Positions 41,068-51,990 of a DNA stretch of 64,000 nucleotides are shown here, in pieces. The notes beneath the pieces are model-generated. The model had not been told where the DNA came from. It did no database searches and saw nothing but the letters and a program-made list of their open reading frames with translations. The position numbers and the translations under genes are program-made. The stretch is from contig CM074134.1 of the NCBI GenBank assembly GCA_037178625.1, positions 2,356,001 through 2,420,000 of the forward strand. Direction: 5' to 3'. The number at the start of each line of letters is the position of its first letter. The first letter of the stretch is position 1. The stretch is from Skeletonema tropicum (taxonomy: Eukaryota; Bacillariophyta; Thalassiosirophyceae; Thalassiosirales; Thalassiosiraceae).

Positions 41068-43704
41068 TTACGCCTTGGTTTTCAATTTATTCCTGATGTG
41101 AATCGAAGTAGATAGAGAGTCTGACAAAAGATCGCGTTGAGCACGAATAGAAGCAGACAGAGAGTCTGATTGGCTATCACTGTGGTGGTGATCATATTTG
41201 AGACCTCCTTCTGCTACGGGCACAGGCGATATCTTGAATGATTCCTTGTGGTCAGATATAGACTTGACTGAGCGGCTCAAGAGACTATCGGCAGAGCGAT
41301 CGCTCCTAAAAGTTTGTTCTGGCAAACCGAATTTGATCTTTTCACACACTGACTGAAACGTAGGTCTGTCGGATGGCTTTGGCGCCCAGCAGCGTTGCAG
41401 AAGATTCTTAATTACAAAAGGCCATGATCTCTTGAGTTTAGGGCGTTTCCCTTCAACAATGATTTCTTTATAATGCTGTTCTCGAGAGTACTTCTCGAAT
41501 GCTGTTTTGAGTGTGAGCATTTCCCAAAGCAAGATTGCAAAGGAGTAAACATCTGCACTAAATCCGTACGGGGAAACCTCTGCAACCTCGGGAGCCATGT
41601 AGCGACGAGTTCCAGCAAGTCCACTCGTTTGATATTGATCATGTCCTTCGCGATCGCAAGGCTTCAATTCCTTTGCCAGGCCGAAATCAAATATCTTGAT
41701 GTCTCCGCGAATATCACTGTAACGAGGATTGATTGTGAGAACATATTAAGAGGACGAAGCGACAATACGAGCAATACAATGAGTGACTCACAATCCAATA
41801 TTCGCCGGTTTGATATCGCGATGTAAAACACCTTTTTTGTGGAGGTAGCTCAATGCATGAGACAAATCATATGCGGCGAGCAATCGAGCTAACCAGATTT
41901 TATTCAATTCTTCAGTCTTCTTCCCAATCAAACCCTTGAACCTGCCTTGATAATTTTTCACCTCCCCTTTCCACTTGATCATTTGAACTTCTAGCGTATC
42001 ATAAAGTCTATCCAAAATGAGGCAGTACTTTGGATGCCCAGGGATGTTGCATGTACCTCTTATTCTGATGATATTGGGATGGCTGAGTCCTGCCAAAAAC
42101 TCTGCCTCACGAGCTAGATCAATTGCTGCGTCGGTAATCTGCTCCTCTCCAACCAAATCGTGTCGGATGCGTTTCACGGCGTATCTTGCTTCTCCATTTC
42201 GTAAGCAGTGATCTTTCATAAACCCTCGCGTCACGTTGTTTTGGTCTAATGCGTCGTCTTCATGATCTGACTCTAGTTCATCATAATCGGATATATTTTC
42301 ATCAACTTGAAAAGGACCAAATATTGACAACCTATGCTGAGAACTATCTGAACGTGACAGTATAGGCAGCACACTACCTTCTGATCGTGCAGGCAAACAC
42401 ATTAGTTGTTGTTGTTCGTCATCGAAGTCCTCTTTGTCTGCGACATCGGCAATATTCAAAATGACTGAGCTTGGTATTTTCGTAGTAGGTAACGAAGGTC
42501 TCACAGGACTACGAGAGCTCCCTCCTCCTTCAGGGGGCTTTTTTGGGTCGTTAAATCCGCGGTGCAAAAAGCAAATATGACAGCTCTCGGGAACATTAAA
42601 CTTGCTAACTTCGAAGATCTTACAGAACTCTCCCTCTCCCAGAACTTTGTCCAATTCAACCTCTGAACTCGTGAAGGAGGGGGGTGGATTAAGTTTCTTT
42701 GCTTCATCAAAGAATGGCGAGTCTACTTGTTGCAGACACAACTCTTCATTAATTTTTTCAATCATATCCAAAAGGATCTGGGAGTCTGGTGTCTTGTGAA
42801 CACTACTACTGTAAGCTTTCTTTAGAATGGCATCACGTGGTTGTTTTGTCCCCTCCTTGAAACGCACTGAACCCTCCCTTTTCTTTGTCAAATTATCAGT
42901 TCTTTCTGTTGTTCTTTCTGTTGCACTAGTGTCTCTGACAGTTTCAGGCCCTTGAGGATTAACCACCTTTTCTTGAGGATTAACCACCTTTTCTTCTTCA
43001 TCATCAATAAAGGAGTTACGAAGAGTGAGGTGGAGTCGTGCCAATGACCTTCGTCTACGTGGTCCCTTCGTCCTAGCTGCTGCAGTTGTTGAACCTGTCC
43101 CATCTTTTTTCAAAAGTTGCTCCAATTGCTCAACCCACTCTTTCGCAGCATTCTTATTTTTCTTGAATTCCTCCGCATCATAAAGATAAGGGTGCTGCCG
43201 CTTCAATTCTTTGAGTTTACTTTCACGCAGGATTGATCCCGTCCGCTTATCATACTTTTTCAATATTTTGGAAAAGGCAGTGGCATTCAAATCTAGAAAT
43301 TCTAAGACCAATCCCAAGTCTTTGGCATACAAATTGATTCGATGGATCAACAAGGACAATGATGATGATGGCTGCCCTTCCGTTACCTCCGTCTGGTTGA
43401 CACGTTTCTCCACTGCAACTTCTATAGAATTCTTCTCAGCCGCTGACCACTCCAATCGATCCTCATAAAAATTCACAAGTCGCCGAATCGAATCATCGTA
43501 TATCCGAAAAAAATCCTCCTTTTGCTCCTCCGATACATTGAAACTGGACTCGGTATGGACAGAGTGATCATCGTCGACGGAGGTGGTCCGTTTTCTTGGT
43601 CGGTTCTCGCCGCTGAGGCAGCGTTTTAATTCGATGTAGGCGACGGCGTGACAGCGCCAATCTCGCTTGACTACCTCGTTTAGTGTCTTGCCAAATTCAA
43701 CCAT
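41068..43704 (-). CDS. SPX domain-protein kinase fusion (two exons)
   Basis: Exon 1 is 43704-41792 and exon 2 is 41716-41068; a 75-bp intron (GTGAGT, ttacag) splits the HRDIKPANIGF segment in frame. The product has 853 aa. Residues 1-185 are an SPX domain: MVEFGKTLNEVVKRDWRCHA, then LLIHRINLYAKDLGLVLEF and the basic KILKKYDKRTGS helix that binds inositol pyrophosphates in known SPX proteins. A basic/acidic linker contains the direct repeat EKVVNPQ twice. The kinase domain begins VLGEGEFCKIFEV. Its N-lobe holds an acidic insertion of roughly 150 residues before YAVKRIRHD; then HRDIKP (628-633), DFG (648-650) and APE (679-681). It is most like MLK/RAF-type plant and protist kinases. I infer phosphate-status (PP-InsP) control of a kinase. 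Confidence 0.9.
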
Positions 43705-43734
43705 TGTTATGGAGTAGAGTGCTCATTGCTTTGC

Positions 43735-43784
43735 ATCTAAATAATGAGAGGAGCTAAGTCGTTCGGTCGGTCGGTCGGTCGGTC
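43735..43784. repeat. Dispersed repeat R, left fragment
   Basis: The sequence atctaaataatgagaggagc through the GGTC tetranucleotide run matches 63715 onward. It starts only 31 bp upstream of the SPX-kinase ATG and is interrupted by the TIR element at 43785. The rest of R resumes at 46112. Confidence 0.85.
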
Positions 43785-44063
43785 CAGGGCACATAAAAGA
43801 ATGGGCTGCGTGTCGCAGACAGACCACTCATATGATCCCGATTGTTCTTCGTCTATGTACAAGAGGTACAGTAGATTCCAAATACTTACAGTTAGCTAGT
43901 AGCAAAATTCAAAATTCAAAATCGGTCGCATGTCGGGAGGCTTGCCGCACTCTCTTTTGTACCTACAAACATATTATGACAATGCCAACGGCTCTTACAC
44001 ATCGAGCCAGCATCAAACACTGCACACGTAATTCGCCGACGTCAATCCTGCCTGTGCGTCAAT

Positions 44064-45314
44064 ATGGCGGTCACACCCGAGCCGTCGATATGTCCGATGG
44101 GGGTCTGGATGACAGAGGAAGATGTCATGGAACGTCATAACATCAATGCAAGAGTGATGAGAGTTTACAGAAACGAATCACCCCCGGGAAATATGCACTT
44201 TGAAACTGGTGTGAAAGTGGGTGCTCCTAATCCCTACAACCAGCACCGGTTTGTCTACATATCACCAGAGGGCACCAAAGCACACTATGGTAACATAACG
44301 TTACTGATTTGGTCAAGAATGTGTCATTACTACTTTAGCAACAACACTATCCACACTGATGCCGCCGCCGATGATAAAGACACCACCACCTTCCATCAAC
44401 ATTTCGAAGTTTATACAACGTTGAAAGCAACTCCTGCCAATATCACTGCCGCTTTTGAGAAGGGAGTAATGAAGCGCTCTAACGAGTTACAAAAAAAGGC
44501 ATCACTTCGCCGTGTTACACCTGCTAAGAAGAAGACACAAAGTACCAAACCACAGCAGCAAGAGAACGAGCAGGATGCGACCGTACAAAATCTCAACAAA
44601 CAAACTACCAAACCGCAACAGCAAGAGAACGAGCAAGATGCGACCATACAAGATCTCAACAAACAAACTACCAAACCGCAACAGCAAAAGAACGAGCAAG
44701 ATGTGACCATAAAAGATCTCAACAAACTAACTAACAAACCGCAACAGCAAGAGAACGAGCAAGATGCGACCATACGAGATCTCGAAAAACAAACAACCGA
44801 ACCACAGCAGCAAGAGAACGAGCAGGATGGGAAAAATCTTGTGATGCACAACTCATCCATCCACTCCAAATTTGAATCATTGTGTCAGTCCCCCTCGATG
44901 AATTTCCGGCAAGATGCGATAGAGGAAGTGTACCAAATTATTCTTCGGAAGATGATCCACTCTAGGTTTGCAGTTGTATTTCGTCGGTGGAAGGAACAAC
45001 ATTGTCAAAAGCATGACATGTCTCTGCGATCAAATTTGAAAGCATGCGTGGACAAGAACAAGAAGCACAAAGAGACCAAACAACCGGCAAACCCACATCC
45101 CACAGGCGTTGAGAGGAAGTTGAGCAACGATACTAATAGACCAGCAACATCGCATCCCGCTCCAGCAGGCGTCGACAAGAACAAGAAGAGCAGAGAGACC
45201 AAGCGAGAGGCAACCCCAAATCCCGCAGGGTCGAAGACGAGCAACGATACGAAGAGACCAGCAGCACCACACCCCGATGCTCAAGTTGATGTTAAAAAAT
45301 TGAAAACAAGTTAG
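44064..45314 (+). CDS. Element-borne protein with five 21-aa Gln/Asn-rich repeats
   Basis: It has 416 aa. Residues 1-135 look like a compact domain (MTEEDVMERHNINARVMRVY, HRFVYISPEGTKAHYG, ITLLIWSRMCHYYF). From residue 161 a 21-residue unit (63 nt; starts at 44544, 44607, 44670, 44733 and a partial at 44796) with core KPQQQENEQDATI-DLNKQT repeats, likely coiled coil. A conserved-looking helical segment follows (FRQDAIEEVYQIILRKMIHSRF and FRRWKEQH). The end is a Lys/Asn/Pro-rich basic tail. No transposase, DDE/RNase H or BED motif is visible. The function is unknown. It lies wholly inside the TIR element, so it may be cargo or a captured host gene. Confidence 0.7.
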   Translation: MAVTPEPSICPMGVWMTEEDVMERHNINARVMRVYRNESPPGNMHFETGVKVGAPNPYNQHRFVYISPEGTKAHYGNITLLIWSRMCHYYFSNNTIHTDAAADDKDTTTFHQHFEVYTTLKATPANITAAFEKGVMKRSNELQKKASLRRVTPAKKKTQSTKPQQQENEQDATVQNLNKQTTKPQQQENEQDATIQDLNKQTTKPQQQKNEQDVTIKDLNKLTNKPQQQENEQDATIRDLEKQTTEPQQQENEQDGKNLVMHNSSIHSKFESLCQSPSMNFRQDAIEEVYQIILRKMIHSRFAVVFRRWKEQHCQKHDMSLRSNLKACVDKNKKHKETKQPANPHPTGVERKLSNDTNRPATSHPAPAGVDKNKKSRETKREATPNPAGSKTSNDTKRPAAPHPDAQVDVKKLKTS

Positions 45315-46080
45315 TGATTACAATAACACAAGTGGCATTGCGTCATGTACACTCTTGAACTCACCCTCTCTCTAAGTAGTATCTTGTGTTCAAAATTAGT
45401 TTTACGGAATACCCACTGCAATTAACACCCCCTCCCCCTTCGAGGCACTAAACGCAGATTCACTACTCTCCAATACTAAGTAATGAAGAACCAGTCATTA
45501 GTTGTTGCTGGGATGCGTCAACATGGGCTGTACAAATAATAATGATCCCAACACCCACACATTATTTTTGCACCATTACTTGTCACTGTAAACGGTCGCC
45601 ATTAATAAATAACAAGCATCGTCGAGCAGAATATTTCACCAATAGTGGATATTATTTTTGATGTCGGTTCGGCGGAGTTGTTCTGTGTTCGTCGACGGCG
45701 ATGGTGTTGTCGTTGACATGGTAGGAATATAATTGCATCATCCGACCAACTCGACGATGATGGTTATGTTCATAGTCATTTTCACAACAGACGATGCCCA
45801 ATTAGGAAAATAAACGGCGGTTCGGAGATCCTATGCCATAATAGGGGAGGGGAATGTCGATTATTAGCCTAATAGAAGCATATTCATTGACCTCATTTTT
45901 ACTAGTAGTCCACCATGGTGAAGGCATTTTGATGGATTTTGAGAGGTGGGGGGCCTCATGGGTGATGTGATTGAAGAACAATCAACATTATATTAGGGGA
46001 TCACCCAAAACAGCCTTTCTTGCATTGCATATCTAGATTTTTCTTCTACCAAAATCAAATAGGGGATAACCTAATCAAAT
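45315..46080. other. Non-coding 3' part of the TIR element
   Basis: This is 766 bp between the element gene and the right inverted repeat. It is AT-rich with scattered G runs. No second ORF, transposase remnant or RNA gene is recognised. Confidence 0.5.
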
Positions 46081-46111
46081 CGATACGCAGCCCATTCTTT
46101 TATGTGCCCTG

Positions 46112-46228
46112 GGTCGGTCGGTCGGTCGTTCTGTCCGGGCCCTTTGGCGTGTCCTTTGGCCTTCACGGGCATTTTCGATCGACTCTTTCTTTGATTGGCT
46201 TGATTTGACCCCTTGCCCCCCCCGTTTT
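46112..46228. repeat. Dispersed repeat R, right fragment
   Basis: The GGTC run, gttctgtccgggccctttgg, ttcgatcgactctttctttg and the C-run match 63760-63885. Together with 43735-43784 this reconstitutes R. Only one gttctgtc unit is present here, against four in the copy near 63.77 kb. Confidence 0.85.
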
Positions 46229-46662
46229 GGTACATCGGTAACTTCAAATTTGGCCAAGAACACGGATTCGGAACAATGTTCTACCCAGAACACGGCGTTT
46301 CTTACACAGGTATCTACTCTCAAGGGGAGGTGCAATGTGATACCACCCTATCCTCTGCCGAGATCAACCTTCATCTCCAAACACACCTCATCCATGTCTC
46401 CAACATCCTCAACAACGTACAGGAGGATTTGGATGATGCAAAGACCACGATCGAACAGGTCAATTGCTCCTTGACTAACTGGAAAACAAAATTTGATATT
46501 GTGTGTAACTTAGCACAGAGTTCTGGGGTCGATCTTGAAACCCTCAACAATATCAGAAATGAACATGATACTCTTACATTGTACAACAAGGCTCTCACTT
46601 CTAACGTCAATTACATCACCACTTTCACCAACATTAAGAAGGAATCCGAGAGTGGGTACTAA
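46213..46662 (+). pseudogene. 5'-truncated MORN-repeat/coiled-coil gene
   Basis: The frame is open from inside repeat R but has no ATG until 46276. Immediately after R it reads WYIGNFKFGQEHGFGTMF and YPEHGVSYTGIYSQGE, which are MORN repeats (YxGxxxxGxxHGxGxxxYP). A segment of about 110 residues of helical/coiled-coil sequence follows (NILNNVQEDLDDAKTTIEQV). The first MORN unit begins exactly at the R boundary, so R (or its insertion) appears to have removed the 5' end. MORN proteins usually act at membranes or the cytoskeleton. It might still be translated from ATG 46276 or from an unseen upstream exon. Confidence 0.6.
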
Positions 46663-47686
46663 CTCTGCCAAATCATACTAACAGTCCTGTAGAATATTAT
46701 TTCACCAAATGATTTACATCTCGCTCTAATTTCTTCCTACCTGTCTTCAATCGTTTCCACACGTTCACATTAAACCTCTTCATAGATAATCCCTCTCACA
46801 TAAATCAATATTCTCCCAACCGTGTCTCAGTAATCACTACACAGCATTCGTAGAAGGCAATGTACAACCTTTATTACATAATTATTAAAGTGTTACATAA
46901 CGTACTATTTGAATACTGCTATGTATATAAGTAGACACAATCAATATCGTAGTAGATAGCCGGTGCCTCCTCTCTTATTTAGAAAACCCGCGCAGCGGCT
47001 AGACGAGCGTCAGCGAGGCTAGTTACTATGACACTACGACTACACCCATATTCTGCCGAAGTACTTCACTGAACTCTTCATTCTTCCAGCAGCGAGCTTC
47101 CAGCTAGCCGCGAAGGCAGTCAATGTTGTGAGTTGTGAGTCTTGAATTTTCAATTCCGCGACTTTTGTACTATTCCGCACGTACCTCTAGAGAGGTTCTA
47201 TGACAGCTCAGATTCATGGCTGCAAGAATGGCTGGGAACTAGAGGAGTACTCACTGGGAACCGCAGAAAGTCATTGGCATGACATCACACATCACGCACT
47301 CAACCACAGACACACACGTTTCAGAATTCATAAGTAACAATGCCTCTCAGAGGAAGAAGGCCAAAGGCAAGGCCAGGAAGGCTTAAAAGAAGCATTGCTT
47401 GGTACTATCTAGAGAGTGAACTATCTAGAGAGTGACAAAGCTAGTTTTGAGAGTCAAAAGAAGAGGCAAGTGAATGGTTGGGCCTTACGCCAAGCATCGG
47501 CCGAGCTTCAGCTTACAATTCCTTTATCAAATCGTCCATTCAGATCCCTTCACGGGCTCAAAATCATCAGTTCTAATCCTAGCAACTTGCTACGATATAG
47601 TGATTATATAAGCGTCCCTTTCTACATTGCATCATTACTCTACCATAGTAACTCCTTGACCTCCAAGTGACTGTCACTTGGCCACA
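46663..47686. other. 1-kb intergenic region
   Basis: Only short frames are present (for example 47416-47670), with no protein character. A direct repeat actatctagagagtga occurs twice at 47404-47433. No RNA gene recognised. Confidence 0.45.
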
Positions 47687-50600
47687 TTAATAAGCGTACC
47701 CATTCGAGTAGAACTGAAAAACGTCATAAAGTTTCGTTCCTTTGTGGTCGATGGATTTCTTGATCAGCTTCCTCGCTTTGGTCTCAACTTTACTATCTGG
47801 AACATCCAACATTAGTCTCTTCTCAAACCGCTTCAGTGAGACTCCTCCACCGTACCTCGTTCCCGAAAAACATGGGTAGTTGCTTTTATACATCATGATT
47901 TCAACCAAGCCCAGGGCATTCAATGAGTTGCTACGTGCTGCTTTCAACCCGTCGACGAAGAGCTTCTGAAATTCCTTGAAACCCTCCGAGTTTGGACCAC
48001 CCATGACATCAATGTAATCTTTTGTAAGCTTAAAGGGTGCTCGCTCCATGCTCCACTCATGCCCTGGTGCCATTCCAAACGCAAAGCCAAAATCAATATG
48101 AATTATGTGGCCCCGAGTATCAATCATGATGTTACCATTGTGTCGATCTTTGAGACCAAGCAAATAAGCAACCAATGAGTAACCAGCCAAACTGCGGATG
48201 AAATTGCGCTGAGCAGCCAAAAAGCACTTTGAAGTAGGTGATCCGTACACTTGTTCAAAGTACGCCCGAAGTCCACCAACTTTCGGAAACTTATCAGACT
48301 TGTACAAAGAATCAATAGACGTTGCGTCTGTCAAGAACTCTAACATTCCCGTGCTCTTTGATGTACTCAAAATGCGGTAAGTCTTGAGCCATACGGGTAT
48401 ATTGGCCTTGGCAAATACAGATTCAAAGTAGTGAATCATTTGCATCACAAACACTTCCTGGCGGAGATCATCGTTGGATTTAGCCATCATGGTAACGATT
48501 TCATGCAACGTAGATTCATCCTGCTCCTCACCCTCCTTCTTGACAGATTGGAGCATACGAGCACTTTGTTCCGCCCACGATTCTCCTCCACAGACAACCG
48601 CCTTGGCACGATCCAGGCTTTCTTTGTTTATTCCATCGTGATGCTCAAACGTCTTGATTGTATCACCGAAAACGATGCTTCCCGTGCCCGCTGATATAAT
48701 GGATTGGCCATCTAAGGAACTATCTGCTGCAGAATCGTCGTCATGACTACTTTCCACAATTGGAGTGTCAATAATCGGTACATTTAACAAGGGAGCAGAG
48801 TTGCGATCCAGATACGACTTCCGTCCTTTTTTGCCCTGGGGACGACCGTCGGTACGTGTCATTCTTGTTGCGATTTTGGCTGGCAATTTTGCAAGACTTT
48901 CTTGCATGAACTCTCGGAATTGCTGATTGCCCTTCATTCCCTTCATACTCGTCGACAAGAATGATTTGGATGTGCTACTAGTCTCTGACCACACTGAGTT
49001 TTTGTGCTCGGTTGGATCTTCCATGGTCAACTCGAATTCATCGTAATCCTCATTAGCTTGATCTTCAACCTTTACCTCTCCCTTATCTTTGTCGCCAGAA
49101 TCTTCTGATTCGCCGAGCTGCAATTCCTCAGCATGCTCTCCAATCGATGTGAGTCTTCGATTTTCAAGATCTGGGACTTTAAACAAGGTATGTAGGTATT
49201 CAGCAACGTCGAGGTTGGGATTCCTAGGCTCAAGGGTGCTTCCAACAGGCTCGCCACGTTTTGCGATGAAGTAATAGATCATGGGACATCTCTCGTTTGT
49301 GTTGAACACACGTGTCTCACTTGCCATCACCGAATCAACTCGTCTCCAAATATCTGTACTCTTGCATAGAGGGACGTAGCCGCAAGGTGGGAGCTTGATA
49401 TCTGCAACAAGGCCAGGGGCGACTTTCTTGCGTTCGGATGGTTCACGGAATCTCAATACCTCTGCTACATCACAAACAGCCGCAACAAAATCACGCTCAT
49501 TCCGAAAGAATTCAAAACGTGCTGCCTGAGACGGTGTCAACTTGTTGTGTGAACTTCTCTTCGTTTCATCTTCTCCATTCCCATTTTCCAACTCATCAGT
49601 AGAGAGCATATGAGGGATTAATGCGTTTGCCTCACTTTCTCCCCGTAGCAAACGAATCCAGAGTTTTCTTTCCTGTTCACTTTTCGCTCGAATGATATAC
49701 TCAAAGTGATGATTCTTCACAACAAACATGAATGGGTATTTCCCTTCAAACACCTCGACAGTCGCTCCCTCCAACGGCATGGCACGCCTCAGCTTCCCCC
49801 CACGCTTAGGCGTGACGTTGTAACAATACAACATCCGTTCCTCAATCTCAAAATACCGACGCTTCCACCGCTTCTGCTTGTAAAATGCTGTCCTCGAACG
49901 GCGTTTGTAAAGCAAAGAGCCACCGTACTTACTTATTTGCTTCGCCGCCATGGCGGTTGGTGATCCAGGATCCGATGGCGCAGAAGTAGGAGCAGTCGCA
50001 GCAGTGGCAGTATCCTTCTCCTTCCCCTTCTTCTTCAAATCCGGCATACTAATCTTCGTATCCTTCATACGCTGCATCAAATTACGAAAATTGGCCCCAT
50101 GCGTCGTAATCTGCTTGGCATTATTGAACCGATCCACCATTTTCATTTGCTCATACTCATCTCGTGTAATATCTCCCTTTTCATACATTCGCTGCAGCTC
50201 CATTGACCGCGGTGATCCATACACGACACACCGTTCAATATTGGACAGGAGTGTAATGCACCGGTGGTAAAATAACCGGTTGTATCCTGGATTTGGTTTC
50301 CCCTCCGGTGTTTCGGGTTGATAATCCTCAATGGCACCTTCTAATATCCATGTTAGTTGGAGAGCAAAGTGCTGTGATTGCTGGGCGATGACAAGGGCGA
50401 AACGTTCGAGGATGGCCTCATCCCAGTCGGCTTCGAGGTGGATGATCATGTGAGCAATTTGGGGGAGGTAGAATTCAATTCCATCGTAGGTAGAGCGGGA
50501 GCCCGAGAACTGTTGGTTGTGCAAAAAGGCATGGTCAGTTATGAAATGAGGAATAAAGTAACACACAAGGATCAAAGAGGGCAAGAAGCTTCCTGCTGCA

Positions 50601-50955
50601 CAAATACATTATATAATATAGAACAAACAAAGCTTACCCTAGCAACAAACTGCGCCATAAATTGCACCACAGCTGGATCATCCCGAAACTGCCAAATCAA
50701 CATGGTCACCTTTTCCATCGGGACACGTCCTTTATTATCCCGTCCAAAGACATCATGGACCAATTGATTTTTGAACTCTTCATGTTTACGAATAGCGGGA
50801 GATAATGCATGCGAGGGCTGTGCTGGCTGTTGTTTCGCTGCTGATGAATTTTTAGTGGCCGGCTTGGTTGGAGTAGTGCCCGCTGGTGGTTTTAGAGGCT
50901 GCGTGGTTGTTTGAACAGCGGTCATTTTATTGTTCATTTCAACTGTTACTGCCAT
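47687..50955 (-). CDS. Phosphatidylinositol 4-kinase (type III beta-like) with PH domain (two exons)
   Basis: Exon 1 is 50955-50638 and exon 2 is 50509-47687; the 128-bp intron has a GTAAGC donor and ccaacag acceptor. The product has 1,046 aa. Residues about 107-200 form a helical lipid-kinase-unique/accessory region (QLTWILEGAIEDY, FYHRCITLLSNIERCV). A PH domain spans about 298-393 (GGSLLYKRRSRTAFYKQKRW, ending ERKLWIRLLRG). The catalytic domain has LKDRHNGNIM (Asp894) and HIDFGFAFG (Asp912), with a TKLYDVFQFYSNGYAY end typical of PI4K beta (TKLYDxFQxxxNGI). It makes PI4P at the Golgi/endosomes. PH upstream of the kinase is characteristic of protist/plant PI4Ks rather than animal PI4KB. Confidence 0.9.
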
Positions 50956-51990
50956 TTGAGACAAGTAAATATCTTCAATTGTTTGTGTCTTTGATAATTG
51001 CGAAGGTCACTAGCCTGCCTACCAATGCGCCTGCTAGAAATTTCACTTTTTGAATATTTTTCACACAAGATGAGAGAAGCACAATTTCTAGAGAGAGAAG
51101 AGTTATATGCTTCTCTAGAAGTCCTACAACGAGTCTAGAGAGTGTAGCGTGGTTAAGGGTAGGTAGCAGTGGCCAGGAACCTAAGGCAATCAATGACTGG
51201 CGCTGGCTCTAAGTGTGCACTCTAGAGGGGGAAAATAATGGTCATGGTGGCACGCGTTGGCACGCGTTGCGGGCGTTGGATTTATTTGATTTTGATCTTT
51301 GCGCATACATTACAAAATCGGGAGTCCATAGACATTGGCACAAGCCATATTTTGCTCCACATTGCTATACTGCTTCTACCTCAAGAGGAGGATACATCAA
51401 GGACATAGGTCTTTGATTGACTTTGACTTTTAATATCTATTAAAATTGTAATGTTGTTTGCTGATTCTCTTTGTCTTCAGATTCAGACCCATCCTTCACC
51501 TTCTGTTCAATATCGCCTCAACAGTCTTTCAATCATTGGTCCACACTCCACAAAAGCTTTATCCTTCTTCCTTGGCAAGCGATTGAACAATAGGATGCCA
51601 CACACCGGGCTGATGATGTGTTGAATCAAATTGTGCTTGATTTCCATGGCAGATTTGTAAGGAAATCCAGTAACATTGGAATAAACCCAATGAAGGAGCA
51701 GATAATGAGTTTTTCAGTAAACCTAAATTTATGCAGATGCGGGAAGGAGATGGTGATAGTGGGGCGAATATGTTTCTGCTCATCAGTCGCTCTCTATCGT
51801 GTCCTTTCTTGTTGACACAAGAGGCGATCGATACCCACTTCACCTACAACCTTGCCTCGCTACTCTTGTCTTTGCACATCGTCTGCTTTGACCTTGATGC
51901 TGGCATCTTCGAATTCTTCATTATTGATTGGGAGTACCGTCGAGGGAGGCACCTCAGACCTCAAGGCCAATGAATTCAAATTGATGCAGC
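50956..51990. other. 1-kb intergenic region
   Basis: It holds the PI4K promoter and the 3' flank of the Nudix gene. Two short hairpin-like phrases on tctagagagagaagag and cttctctaga occur near 51090-51118. Open frames here lack protein character. Confidence 0.45.

Larger units (their letters stand above)
43785..46111. mobile_element. 2,327-bp TIR element (hAT-like ends) with one gene
   Basis: The ends are inverted repeats of 31 bp with one mismatch, beginning CAGGGCACATAAAAG (43785-43815 and complement at 46081-46111). The flanks on both sides are GGTCGGTC (43777-43784 and 46112-46119), an 8-bp duplication, although it lies within a tetranucleotide array and so is not unique. CAGGG ends with 8-bp duplications are typical of hAT transposons. 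No transposase is seen, so it would be non-autonomous, carrying the gene at 44064-45314. The same target sequence without insertion is present at 63715-63885. Confidence 0.8.

Noticed and set aside
43785..46111. Inversion between two inverted repeats instead of a transposon insertion
   Set aside because: The flanking repeat R is collinear on both sides and contiguous in the third copy at 63.7 kb, which an inversion would not produce. It is kept as the main alternative.
47416..47670. 84-codon plus-strand ORF before the PI4-kinase gene
   Set aside because: It has no protein-like features or conserved motif and lies in a region with short direct repeats.
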